Part shown: piece after piece, positions 1 to 8,070 of the stretch
Layout: the number at the start of each line of letters is the position of its first letter
Position numbering within the stretch: the first letter of the stretch is position 1
DNA from: an uncultured Myxococcales bacterium
GTDB taxonomy: Bacteria; Myxococcota_A; UBA9042
Reading direction: 5' to 3'
DNA: 64,000 bases
NCBI GenBank assembly: GCA_903883645.1
Contig: CAISBR010000030.1
Location: 1 to 64,000, forward strand
The notes under the pieces: model-generated
Told to the model about the DNA's origin: nothing
What the model saw: only the letters and a program-made list of their open reading frames with translations
Databases searched by the model: none
Translations under genes and position numbers: made by a program

Positions 1-23
1 GGGTTCAAGTCCCGCTCCTCGCA
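1..23 (+). tRNA. tRNA, 3' end only (isotype unknown)
   Basis: The first bases read as the T arm and acceptor strand of a tRNA: GGG, the loop TTCAAGT (bases 4-10), CCC, two more T-stem bases, the seven-base acceptor strand TCCTCGC (16-22) and discriminator A (23). CTG follows instead of CCA, so the CCA end would be added after transcription. The anticodon lies left of the window, so the isotype cannot be given. The TTC loop start and spacing fit a tRNA well, but the 5' half is not available to confirm pairing. Confidence 0.6.
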
Positions 24-137
24 CTGCCCATCACAGTTCCCCTTTGACTCCGTACGCTTGAGCGCCACTGGCCCCACAGTCGCGCAAAATAGCGGTGCGA
101 TGTGGCCATGCCGTGCCGTGGCCAGGGCCGTTTCGCC

Positions 138-578
138 ATGCCGCTGCGCACGCTTGTCGGTTGCTGCGTGTTGCGCCGTCAGGTGGCGCTGCTGCCCTTG
201 GCTCTGCTGCCCTTGGCTCTGCTGCTCACGCCCGCTTGCCAGTCGCGCCCAGAGACCACTTGCCTCGCGCTCGATACCGCGCTGCATCGCCGCGACCTCG
301 ATGCGGTGCATCACCTGGTCAGCAAGGCCTCGCAAGCCGCTATCGATGTGCTGTGGCGTGCCGGCGAATCCGAGAAATCGCCCTTTCATCTGGCCAGTAC
401 CGCGCCGAAGCTCGAGGTGCGCAGTATGCGCAGCCAAGGCTTGCGGCAAGTCGTCACCGTGGCGCAGGGCAAGACGGAGCGCGAGTGGGTGCTAGTCGAA
501 GAAGACGGCGAGTGGCGCGTCGACCTGTTCGAGACGGCGCTGCGGCGGCCGTGGAACAGCCCGACCTCGGGCAATTAG
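138..578 (+). CDS. small lipoprotein of unknown function
   Basis: A 146-residue exported protein. The N-terminus has Arg residues, a Leu-rich stretch and the lipobox LTPAC with Cys34 as lipidation site, so it should be a membrane-anchored lipoprotein. The hydrophobic stretch contains the segment LLPLAL twice, encoded by a 15-base direct repeat at 192-221. The mature part is hydrophilic and ends in a segment (EWVLVEEDGEWRVDLFE) resembling the small secreted domains in which a Trp-rich strand pair closes the fold, but no named family is recognised. An upstream ATG at 102 would add twelve residues before the signal peptide. The ATG at 138 gives a normal signal length. It converges with the next gene. 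Confidence 0.6.
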   Translation: MPLRTLVGCCVLRRQVALLPLALLPLALLLTPACQSRPETTCLALDTALHRRDLDAVHHLVSKASQAAIDVLWRAGESEKSPFHLASTAPKLEVRSMRSQGLRQVVTVAQGKTEREWVLVEEDGEWRVDLFETALRRPWNSPTSGN

Positions 579-611
579 ACCTAGTAAGTTGCTGAAATTA
601 GACGGCTATGT

Positions 612-1448
612 TTAGGTCAGACCGCCAGGTGTCATCGTCGCCGTGCCACCCACCACCGGGCCCACCGGCACAAACGGCGGCGCGAAAGTCGGCACTGGCC
701 CCATCCCTAGCACGTTTGTGACCATGGTGCCCAGCGTCCAGGTCAAAAAGCACGCATTGACCGCCTTCGCGATCGAGTCGAACAGCTCCGACGAGTGCTG
801 CGCCGTGGGGTCGCCGTGCTGGCCGACCATTTGGCCTTGCAGGGCGGCCGCTTGCATGGTCACCGGCACTTGGGTCAGGGTGATAAGCGGCGCCGGAATA
901 TTGGGCATCGGGGGCGCCATCGGCGAGGGAAACGCCGCAAACGCCGGATACCAGGGCAAACCGGGCACCTTGACCGACGACTGCCAGCTCGTAAAGGCGG
1001 TACCGACCACGGTCGAGATGGTCTGGGTGTACTTCAGCTCGGCCGGGCTGGCCTTGGGCCCCTGCGCCAGAATCAGCGGCGTCAGCGGCACCCCGACCAA
1101 CTGACCCATCGATGCCGTTACGGCGTTGACGAGGACGCCCACCATCGTCGCAGTCGACTGAAACGAGCCCCAAGCCGAGCAGATGGCGTCGCAAATGCCG
1201 TCGATGTACTTCTCGAAGTTATCGGAATTCTTCTTGACTGTGTCGATATGGTACTTATTCGTCGATGCCGGGATGAACAGCTTCGACGGGTCGGGTGGCG
1301 CAAAGCGCTCGTTCGGCTTGAAGGCATCGACGTATTGCTTGCCCTCTTCGCCTTGCGGCTGCTTCCAGTCTACCGGCAACTTGATGGCGTGGGCCTTAAA
1401 CGCCGCCTTCGCGAGACTTTTCATGGTTGCGGCTTGCGGTGCGGGCAT
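612..1448 (-). CDS. uncharacterised protein with three related hydrophobic segments
   Basis: 278 residues with no family recognised. The protein seems built from three degenerate units. Each has a helix with a pattern like IxxAxxxAFxxW, then a Val/Gly-rich stretch and a Pro-rich turn: roughly residues 80-130 (ICDAICSAWGSFQ), 140-190 (ISTVVGTAFTSWQ, then PMAPPMPNIPAP) and 225-275 (IAKAVNACFLTW, then FAPPFVPVGPVVGG). There is no signal peptide, and the segments are too polar for standard membrane helices. The C-terminus is rich in Gly, Pro and Thr. It stands alone, convergent with the lipoprotein to its left and 144 bases downstream of the glycosyltransferase gene, so context gives no function. 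Confidence 0.6.
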   Translation of the reverse strand: MPAPQAATMKSLAKAAFKAHAIKLPVDWKQPQGEEGKQYVDAFKPNERFAPPDPSKLFIPASTNKYHIDTVKKNSDNFEKYIDGICDAICSAWGSFQSTATMVGVLVNAVTASMGQLVGVPLTPLILAQGPKASPAELKYTQTISTVVGTAFTSWQSSVKVPGLPWYPAFAAFPSPMAPPMPNIPAPLITLTQVPVTMQAAALQGQMVGQHGDPTAQHSSELFDSIAKAVNACFLTWTLGTMVTNVLGMGPVPTFAPPFVPVGPVVGGTATMTPGGLT

Positions 1449-1592
1449 CCTATCCTCCGTTGGGCTCTGACGTCGTCGCGACGGGCGCTGACCCTGAGGC
1501 TAGCTGTGGCGCCGCCAGACCGCAAGCATCGGTCGCAAGGTGTCGTGATCCTGCGGGGTAGCGCGGCCCCACCCAAGCGCTTGCGGCCTGAA

Positions 1593-4511
1593 TTAGTGCC
1601 CATGCCCCGCGGGCTTGCCGGTCCGCGCCGGCGGATTAAAGTCGGGCTTCCACGGCTTATCCGCCTCGTACTGTTCTTGGCTAATGCTGTCGTCAGCCAA
1701 GAGTTTGTCCATGTATTTGCCTACTTTCATCTCGTACCAATCGCCCCAGCCGTTCGCGCGCATGGTGCCCCAGCCCGAGCGCGGGCTCGGCTTGATGATC
1801 GCCAGGTAGACCGCCTCTTTGGGTCGCAACTCGCTAGGCTTCTTCTGGAAAAAATCCCAAGCGGCACGCGTCACACCGTAGACCTTGGGGCCGAACTCGA
1901 CGCCATTGACGTAGATCTCAAGGATGCGCGCCTTGCCCAGCACCTTTTCCATCTGCCAGACAATGAGCATCTCTTCGAACTTGCGCGACAAGGCCTTGGT
2001 CCGCTTTAGGAAAAGGTTCTTGACTAGCTGCTGGGTAATCGTCGAGCCGCCGTATACGAACCGCCCAGAGCTCAGGTCGATCGCCAGCGCCTTTGCCACC
2101 AGATCCTCACTGATACCGCGGTGTTTCAAGAACGGGTCCTCGGTGGCCCACATCACATAGTGCACATAACCTGGCATATTCATGGTCGATGTCCACGAAC
2201 CCGAGCCGGGGCCAATGAGCACGTCGTCGAGGATCTTGCCATTCTCGTTCACCGGCCGTACCCAGTCGGACCGCTTGAATTCACTCAGATCAATGTTGCC
2301 AAGATGATCGACCACGCACAGAGTATCGCCGAGCGCCAACTCGACCGCCGTGGCGCCCACACCGGGCAGATGCGTGCTTACACCCAAATGGAAGTCCATT
2401 GTTCCATGGGCTTGCACTCTTCCTAGCGTCGGCGTCATCGACAGCGGCACCGAGGCCAGCATCGCCCCGCAGTCTTGCATCGGCGCGTCGAGGTTCAGGC
2501 GAATGGTCGGATTGCCGTCGATGCCAAGCACTTCGACCGAGCCGAGCAGCCGCGCGTCGCCCAGGCGCACCTCGGGCGTGCGAAATACCCAAGAATTATT
2601 GCCAAAATGCGCCTCAAACACCCCAGATAGGCCAAAGTCGGCGATCGGCCGGTCCGCGAGGCGCCACCACTGAATGCCCATTTTTTGAACATCAAAGTGG
2701 CCTTGCACATCCAGATGCTTGTCGTCGGGCAGGCGAATCTGCACCTGGGCATCGAGCTCGGCGCCATCGCCAACGGATAGCCCGGGGAGCCGCGAACCCA
2801 GCAACTGGGCCACGCCGCCGCCGCGCAAAGTCAGGTCGATTTCGTGGCTTTTGTCGGCCTCGTGCCGGCGCCACGCCAGTGCCACACGCCCCCACGAGCC
2901 CAGGCGGTCAAACGGCTCGAAGCCGACGACGAGCGGGCCGAGGCGACTGCCTACCTCGAGCGAGCCACCCTGCAGCCCCAGTCGCGGCGCGCCGTCGCTA
3001 CCCGTGATGGTCAGCCGACCGCCGTGCACCTGCGCGCTCAGCCAGTCGGGCCATTTACCAAGCGGCCAGCGCTGCTCAAGGCCCTTGCGCGTCAGCAGCA
3101 GCTTGGCATGGGCCTCGCGAATCTGCCGCTGCCAACGCTGCGGGGGCCTTTCGTGGCTGTCGGCGGCGGGCACTTTGCTCGCGGGCGCCTTAATGGCTGC
3201 AGGTGGGGGCACCGGCACAGCTTCGGGGTCGGCATCCGCCTCGTCATCGTCGTCGGCCGGGGCGGGCTCCGCAACTTTGCGCAGGGCCAGCAGGGCATCC
3301 AGCTCCGTCTGCGCCCGGGCGTTCGCTAGCAAGAGCGAGCTCCGGGGCAGGGTTAGCTGTGGTTCGCGAACGTCGATGCGAGTTGGGCGGTGCCCATCTG
3401 CACCCTTGGCATCGGCATTGACCTCGACCGCCGCGACACTCGCGACCACATCCGCAAAACTTGCAATCAGTTGTATGGCCTTTGCGTGCCACGTTTCGCC
3501 GCGGTGCTCCAGGTTGATGCGCGCTATGTCGCCCCGCAGGGTCTCGACCGCCGCAAGCAAGACCGTCGCCTCTGCCGGCAGGCCCTGCGGTAGCACTTCG
3601 ACCATCGCACGCCGCAGCTGGTCGCGGCTCGTCTGAAAATGAGTGTTTTCAAGAGTGATTGTGCCCGCATCGACGCGGATTGCCGCTACCCGAACCAGCG
3701 TCGTGGCCTCGCCCGCCAGGTCGACCAATTCCAAATTCTGCAGACTGGGCCCACTGTTGCGTTGCCAGTCTACGCCAGCCACCCGAAGTCCCAACACTTT
3801 GGGCAGCTTGTCGGCCATCGTGGTGGGTGCCACATACTGCGCCATGGGCGCAAACTGACCGGCAATAGCGCTCAACTGCCCTTGATTCATCGTGATCTTC
3901 AGTGCCAGCTTGCCGCCGCCCAGAACCGCAGGCAAGGCCGCGCTGGCTGCCCCCTCGGTGGCCGTATCCAGCTGTAGATCGATCTCGCTCAGCGGCACGT
4001 CGGGCCCGGTAAACCACACCGCTGGCCCCAAAATCTTTGCATCTACCCGCCCTTGCTGCACTTGCAGCGTGCCCAGCCGGTCGGCGAGCGTACGCGCTGG
4101 GGCGCTGGGGTCCCTGGGCTCCTGCTTCAGTGCGTCGCGCAAACGCAGCCACGCCGCGGGCTTGCCGTCCCTGATATCAACATGTGCCACCGGGTGCCGC
4201 ACCAGCACCCGCGCGAGCCGCAGGTGCCCCTGCAGCAGAGTCATCAGCGAGGGATCAGCTTCGATTTCAGTAACTTCGAGCAACATCTCGCTGCCCTCGG
4301 TCAGTGCCAGGCCGGTCAGGCGCACGTGGCCCAGCAGACCAACATCCAGCCCTTTCCAGGTGATCGCAAAGCCCGACCCTGCCAGCCGCCGGTCCACGCT
4401 CGCCCGCAGCCACGGCTCGACCCGCGCCATCACCAACGCCAGCGCGCCCACCAGCAGCACGATCGCCGTTGCGGCCCCTGCGATCGCCTTGTGTTTGCCG
4501 CTCAACGCCAT
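1593..4511 (-). CDS. AsmA-like / family 51 peptidoglycan glycosyltransferase
   Basis: About 972 residues. A membrane helix near residues 10-30 is followed by about 740 residues of AsmA/DUF3971-like beta-rich repeats, interrupted by an Asp/Pro/Ala linker. A C-terminal glycosyltransferase family 51 domain follows, with ATEDPFLKHRG near residue 788 (catalytic Glu in the EDxxFxxHxG motif) and GGSTITQQLVKN near 820, then EKxLGKxRILEIYxN and a late Pro-rich motif. GT51 enzymes polymerise glycan strands from lipid II at the outer face of the inner membrane. There is no transpeptidase domain, so this is monofunctional, yet three to four times the usual size of such enzymes. The frame extends to a TTG at 4562. 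The ATG at 4511 sits just before the helix and is preferred. It is divergent from xth. Confidence 0.85.
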   Translation of the reverse strand: MALSGKHKAIAGAATAIVLLVGALALVMARVEPWLRASVDRRLAGSGFAITWKGLDVGLLGHVRLTGLALTEGSEMLLEVTEIEADPSLMTLLQGHLRLARVLVRHPVAHVDIRDGKPAAWLRLRDALKQEPRDPSAPARTLADRLGTLQVQQGRVDAKILGPAVWFTGPDVPLSEIDLQLDTATEGAASAALPAVLGGGKLALKITMNQGQLSAIAGQFAPMAQYVAPTTMADKLPKVLGLRVAGVDWQRNSGPSLQNLELVDLAGEATTLVRVAAIRVDAGTITLENTHFQTSRDQLRRAMVEVLPQGLPAEATVLLAAVETLRGDIARINLEHRGETWHAKAIQLIASFADVVASVAAVEVNADAKGADGHRPTRIDVREPQLTLPRSSLLLANARAQTELDALLALRKVAEPAPADDDDEADADPEAVPVPPPAAIKAPASKVPAADSHERPPQRWQRQIREAHAKLLLTRKGLEQRWPLGKWPDWLSAQVHGGRLTITGSDGAPRLGLQGGSLEVGSRLGPLVVGFEPFDRLGSWGRVALAWRRHEADKSHEIDLTLRGGGVAQLLGSRLPGLSVGDGAELDAQVQIRLPDDKHLDVQGHFDVQKMGIQWWRLADRPIADFGLSGVFEAHFGNNSWVFRTPEVRLGDARLLGSVEVLGIDGNPTIRLNLDAPMQDCGAMLASVPLSMTPTLGRVQAHGTMDFHLGVSTHLPGVGATAVELALGDTLCVVDHLGNIDLSEFKRSDWVRPVNENGKILDDVLIGPGSGSWTSTMNMPGYVHYVMWATEDPFLKHRGISEDLVAKALAIDLSSGRFVYGGSTITQQLVKNLFLKRTKALSRKFEEMLIVWQMEKVLGKARILEIYVNGVEFGPKVYGVTRAAWDFFQKKPSELRPKEAVYLAIIKPSPRSGWGTMRANGWGDWYEMKVGKYMDKLLADDSISQEQYEADKPWKPDFNPPARTGKPAGHGH

Positions 4512-4618
4512 ACGTGCCCCAAACACCGCCCCTACGCTTTCGGGCGCATTAGGATGGCGCAAGCGCAGTTGGAACGGAAGCCCTGGCGAACCGCCAGCAC
4601 CGGCGCTATCTTCAGCAG

Positions 4619-5395
4619 ATGCGTATTGCCACTTGGAACGTCAACTCGGTGCGGATTCGGCAAGAACGGCTCGTGGCGTGGCTAGGCCGCTACCAGCCAG
4701 ATCTTCTGTGTTTACAAGAGCTAAAGGCCGTCGATGCCGACTTTCCGTGGGATGCCGTCCGGGATGCCGGCTATCACGCCGCTGTTGTGGGGCAGAAGAC
4801 GTACAACGGTGTGGCGGTGCTTAGCAAGCAACCCTGCGAAGTTCTTGCTAAGAATTTTGCCGTGGGCGATGCGGACCCGCAGGCCCGCCTGCTCGAAGTG
4901 CGCCAGGGGCCTCTGCGTGTTCTATCGCTCTATGTGCCCAATGGTTCGGAGATCGATAGCGAAAAGTTCGTCTACAAGCGGGCTTGGCTGGCACGGGTGC
5001 TTGACCACCTCGACCGCACGGCGCAACCCAGCGAGCTCTTGGTGCTCTGCGGCGACTTCAATATCGCCCCTACCGACCTCGATGTGCGCAATTCTGCCGC
5101 CTGGCGCGACTCCGTACTGTGTTGCGACGCGATTCGTGGCGACTGGCAGCGCCTCTTAGACTGGGGCCTAATCGATTGCGTGCGCCAGATTCACCCGCAA
5201 GAACGCCTATTTTCGTGGTGGGATTACCGCAATCTGGGCTTCATCAAGAACGATGGCCTGCGCATTGACCACATCTTGGCCACGGCGCCATGCGCGGCGC
5301 TAGCTCGCGAGGCCTTTGTCGACCGCGAAGAGCGCAAGGGCGACAAGCCGAGCGACCATGCCCCTGTGGTGGTCGACTTCGACCTCGCCGTTTGA
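4619..5395 (+). CDS. xth: exodeoxyribonuclease III
   Basis: 258 residues, full length for the ExoIII/AP endonuclease family. It cleaves 5' to abasic sites and degrades one strand of duplex DNA from 3' ends in base-excision repair. Visible motifs in order are ATWNVNSVR (metal-side Asn), LQELKA (metal-binding Glu), the YNGVAVLS strand, CGDFNIAPTDLD (catalytic Asp/Asn), and SDHAPVVVDFDL (terminal Asp-His pair). LRIDHILAT gives the usual arginine-bearing strand. It sits alone on the plus strand between the divergent glycosyltransferase gene and the repeat-rich gap. Confidence 0.93.
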   Translation: MRIATWNVNSVRIRQERLVAWLGRYQPDLLCLQELKAVDADFPWDAVRDAGYHAAVVGQKTYNGVAVLSKQPCEVLAKNFAVGDADPQARLLEVRQGPLRVLSLYVPNGSEIDSEKFVYKRAWLARVLDHLDRTAQPSELLVLCGDFNIAPTDLDVRNSAAWRDSVLCCDAIRGDWQRLLDWGLIDCVRQIHPQERLFSWWDYRNLGFIKNDGLRIDHILATAPCAALAREAFVDREERKGDKPSDHAPVVVDFDLAV

Positions 5396-5490
5396 CGCCG
5401 CTCACTAGATATTTGGGTCCGGCAAACAACGCCCCGCAAGCGCGACGGTGACCTGTCCTGCTAGGCAGTTGTGCGGCGTATTCTCCGAGG

Positions 5491-5552
5491 TACTGTCCGG
5501 TGTATTGTCCGACGTACTGTCCGGTCGGACACTTCAACTGTCCGATTGGACA
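5491..5552. repeat. cluster of TGTCCG direct and inverted motifs
   Basis: TGTCCG occurs at 5494, 5506 and 5518 in exact 12-base steps (units tactgtccggtg, tattgtccgacg, tactgtccggtc). The third copy forms the inverted repeat TGTCCG-GT-CGGACA (5518-5531). A further near-perfect dyad, TGTCCGATTGGACA, lies at 5539-5552. This may be a protein-binding array or a decayed short tandem repeat; nothing in the sequence decides between them. Confidence 0.75.
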
Positions 5553-5788
5553 ATGCCTACTTTTGTATGTCCAGATGGGCATATATTAGGGGTCTGTAAT
5601 TCTCAAGGGTTACTGGAAAAGCTGCGCCGCGTCAATTTGGCACGCTTTGTGCTACAGCATACTACCGAGCGTGCGGCACGGTTCCTCCCGGACAATGTCG
5701 CATCGCCTTGAGCCTGCGGGTCTTTAACGGACCTGCGAGCGAGCGCGGCACGACGCTGGCCAACTTCGCCGCCGTGCCTGCTAGGTGT

Positions 5789-5828
5789 GCTGAATCCACA
5801 TGAGCGGGGAATCTTGTGTGGATTCAGC
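5789..5828. repeat. 12-bp perfect inverted repeat, 16-base loop
   Basis: GCTGAATCCACA (5789-5800) is followed after 16 bases by its exact reverse complement TGTGGATTCAGC (5817-5828). No T tract follows on either strand, so it is not a standard intrinsic terminator. It could be an operator, a transcript-stabilising hairpin at the 3' end of a leftward transcript, or the remnant of a mobile repeat. Confidence 0.8.
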
Positions 5829-6035
5829 GGCCTGGTCGCCGTTGCGGTTGCCAGTAGCCAATGCATTCCTAGCCAGTGGCGGAGGAGCCACGATCAGAAA
5901 TTTGGGGCTTGCCGCTCCGGCTAAAAAGCGACAAGGCCGCAGTCGCCCCAATTTTCGTTTCGGGGCGACCACGGCCGTGAAGCTGGTCACAAAGGAGCGG
6001 TGCCGACTCGCGGCATCACCGTCCACAGCTACAGA

Positions 6036-6140
6036 GGCTCCATCAGAAGCTACACAGGCCTCGCCAGAAGCTACACAGGCCTCGCCAGAAGCTACACAGG
6101 CCTCGCCAGAACCTACACAGGCCTCGCCAGAACCTAGATG
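6036..6140. repeat. five tandem copies of a 21-base unit
   Basis: Units start at 6036, 6057, 6078, 6099 and 6120 and follow the pattern ggcctcgccagaa(g/c)ctacaca. The central copies are nearly identical; the first and last are degenerate. The period is a multiple of three, so both strands have open frames through it, but no start, ribosome site or protein context supports translation. It lies 138 bases beyond the stop codon of the leftward RRM gene. Confidence 0.85.
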
Positions 6141-6277
6141 GGCCTGCGGGCACCCAGCTCGGCCATTGTTGCTGTTGGGCGAAGGTGCTGGCGCCTGTGC
6201 GAACGAGCGCGCCGCTGGGCAAACGCCGGATGCGGACTCGAACCAAGCGGACCATGGGTGCGGGCAGGGCAGGTGCC

Positions 6278-6895
6278 CTACCAGTCGCGCTGATCCCGGC
6301 GATCGCGCTCGCGCCGGCCGCCACGACCGCCACGGCCTTCGCCGCCATCGCCGCCGCCACCGAAGTCGCCGCCGCCGCCGCCAAAGCCGCCGCCGCCAAA
6401 GCCACCACGGCTGCCGCCGTTGCGGTCACCGCCACCGCCGAAGCCGCCCGTGCGCTCGCCACCGAAGGCGGGGCCACTCGGGCGTTCGCCGCCGCCGAAG
6501 CCTGCTCCGCCCGTGCGTTCGCCGCCGAAGCCGCCTCGATTGCCGTCAAAGCTGCCGCGGTTGCCGCCGCCACCGTAGCCGCCGCCACCGCTGCGCTCAC
6601 CGCCGCCGCCAAAGCCACCCGCGCGCGGCGGACGCTCCTGCGCTTCGCTGACCTTGACCGTGCGGCCATCGATCGCCTTGCCATCCATCTGCGCGACCGC
6701 CTCTTTGGCTCCATCGTCGTCTGCCATGGTCACAAAGCCGAATCCGCGCGAACGATTGGTCTCGCGGTCCTTGATCACCTTCGCATCGGCCACCGCGCCG
6801 AACTGCTCAAAAGCAGCGCGAAGCGTGGCATCTTCCGTATTCCAACTCAAACCGCCGACAAAAAGCTTCTTCCCCATGTCGTCAATCTCACTCAT
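6278..6895 (-). CDS. glycine-rich RRM RNA-binding protein
   Basis: 205 residues. A single RNA-recognition motif fills the first 80 or so residues: RNP2 is KLFVGGL and RNP1 is RGFGFVTM, with the exposed Phe residues for RNA stacking. The remaining 120 residues are a low-complexity Gly/Arg tail with many GGFGG, GGERTGG and RGG-like runs, ending in RRERDRRDQRDW. This architecture matches the bacterial RRM proteins of cyanobacteria and deltaproteobacteria, often cold-regulated and likened to eukaryotic glycine-rich RNA-binding proteins. The frame continues upstream to 6964, but the sequence after 6895 matches the usual start; ATG 6877 (MGKKLF) is equally possible. A good -10 element lies about 95 bases upstream. 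Confidence 0.9.
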   Translation of the reverse strand: MSEIDDMGKKLFVGGLSWNTEDATLRAAFEQFGAVADAKVIKDRETNRSRGFGFVTMADDDGAKEAVAQMDGKAIDGRTVKVSEAQERPPRAGGFGGGGERSGGGGYGGGGNRGSFDGNRGGFGGERTGGAGFGGGERPSGPAFGGERTGGFGGGGDRNGGSRGGFGGGGFGGGGGDFGGGGDGGEGRGGRGGRRERDRRDQRDW

Positions 6896-6988
6896 TTCCG
6901 TGGCTTCGGCCGGGCTGTCAGCGCCACAACCGGGTCGCCTGTCTGACTTCCTACCCGCGTACAAAACGGCTTGTGCGAAGGCACGCTG

Positions 6989-7020
6989 ATTATAGCAGCG
7001 CTCCTAGGTCAGGAAAAGAT
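6989..7020 (-). promoter_or_regulatory. probable promoter of the RRM gene
   Basis: On the minus strand TGCTATAAT (hexamer at 6989-6994) is an extended -10 element. The -35 side reads TTTTCC at 17-base spacing, which is weak, as expected when an extended -10 compensates. Transcription would start near 6982, giving an untranslated leader of about 85 bases before the start at 6895. Long leaders are common in cold-inducible RNA-binding protein genes. Confidence 0.45.
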
Positions 7021-7122
7021 GAATTTGTGTGGAATCTGCTCGTAACATCGCGTGTCGCGCCGGCTACAAAGGGGCCAGGGCGCGTTGACAAGCGGGTTCG
7101 GGGGCGTGACGAGCGCTTTTTG

Positions 7123-7893
7123 CTACTTGGGCGGCATCCGCAGCGAACCATCGAGGCGGATGGTCTCGCCATTGAGCATGCGGTTGGTGATGATTTGCTC
7201 GGCGAGCTGGGCATATTCGTCGGGATCGCCCAGGCGCGACGGGAACGGCACCGACTTGGCCAGCTCGTTCTGCACCTGCTCGGGCAGCGAGGCCAACATC
7301 GGCGTCTTGAACAGGCCGGGCGCGATCGTGCAGACGCGCATACCGTACTGCGCGAGATCGCGGGCGATGGGCAGGGTCATGCCGACAATCGCGCCCTTGG
7401 AGGCGGCGTAGGCGGCTTGGCCGATCTGGCCGTCGTAGGCCGCCACGCTGGCGGTGTTGATGAATACGCCGCGCTCGCCATCGACACCGGATTCTGATTC
7501 GGCAAGGCGGGCCGCGATGAGGCGGATGACGTTGAACGAGCCGCCGACGTTGACCATGAGCGTCTTGGTGAACGAGCCCAGGTCGTGGGCGCCAACCTTG
7601 CTAACGGTTTTGCGGGCGATCGCGATGCCGGCGCAGTTGATGCCGACGTTGACGTGCGCGCCGAAGTGGACCTCGGCGTCTTGAATCGCCTTAAGCACAT
7701 CGGCTTCGCTGGTCACGTCGGTGGGGCAGAACAGGGCGTTCTTGCCGATCTCGGCGGCGACGCTGGCGCCGTGGCTGGCGGGCAGATCGCAGATCACCAC
7801 CTTGGCGCCCTTGCTGGCCAAGCGCAATGCGGTGGCGCGACCCAGGCCCGAGGCCGATCCGGTAATGAGTGCAACGACTTTGCTGATCTCCAT
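7123..7893 (-). CDS. short-chain dehydrogenase, 3-hydroxyacyl-CoA dehydrogenase type
   Basis: 256 residues, a classical SDR. The NAD-binding loop is TGSASGLG (residues 12-19), NCAG is the structural motif near 91, a Ser in [10 protein letters not shown] is the catalytic Ser, and YAASK gives the Tyr-Lys pair. The sequence resembles HSD17B10-type enzymes, which oxidise 3-hydroxy-2-methylbutyryl-CoA in isoleucine breakdown and other short 3-hydroxyacyl-CoAs; it keeps the GLFKTPML and [11 protein letters not shown] segments typical of that group. It is divergent from the leucine operon, 177 bases away, which agrees with branched-chain amino-acid oxidation. Substrate preference is inferred. Confidence 0.88.
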   Translation of the reverse strand: MEISKVVALITGSASGLGRATALRLASKGAKVVICDLPASHGASVAAEIGKNALFCPTDVTSEADVLKAIQDAEVHFGAHVNVGINCAGIAIARKTVSKVGAHDLGSFTKTLMVNVGGSFNVIRLIAARLAESESGVDGERGVFINTASVAAYDGQIGQAAYAASKGAIVGMTLPIARDLAQYGMRVCTIAPGLFKTPMLASLPEQVQNELAKSVPFPSRLGDPDEYAQLAEQIITNRMLNGETIRLDGSLRMPPK

Positions 7894-8070
7894 GGTGTAC
7901 CTCGACGTGCAGTTGGCGTGTTCGAAGGGGGTTCGTGGCCGCTTGGTGAAGCCGGCGCGGGGGTTTTCGCACCAATTGATGATTCTGGCAATCGTCGCGG
8001 GGCGCTGTGTGATGCCGTCGTGGCGCGCAACCCTGGAACGATCGTCGCCTCCGTGTTAGAAGCCGCAGCT

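Larger units (their letters stand above)
5396..6277. other. 882-base region without a convincing gene
   Basis: No open frame here looks coding. The stretch is more A/T-rich in its first half than its surroundings. It carries a cluster of TGTCCG motifs (5494-5552), a 12-bp perfect inverted repeat (5789-5828) and a 21-base tandem repeat (6036-6140), each listed separately. It separates xth (rightward) from the leftward RRM gene, so it contains the 3' ends of both. Confidence 0.6.

Noticed and set aside
795-2009. A 404-codon plus-strand frame across two minus-strand genes
   Set aside because: Arg/Leu-rich translation opposite the unknown gene and the GT51 gene, spanning their intergenic gap. 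No motif.
5800-6651. A 283-codon plus-strand frame spanning the tandem repeat and running into the RRM gene
   Set aside because: It lies opposite the Gly-rich RRM gene, which has clear motifs. High GC and the repeat keep the frame open, and there is no ribosome site or protein similarity.
7585-8070. In-frame extension of mccB to 7585
   Set aside because: It runs antisense through the SDR gene. The family match starts at 8071.
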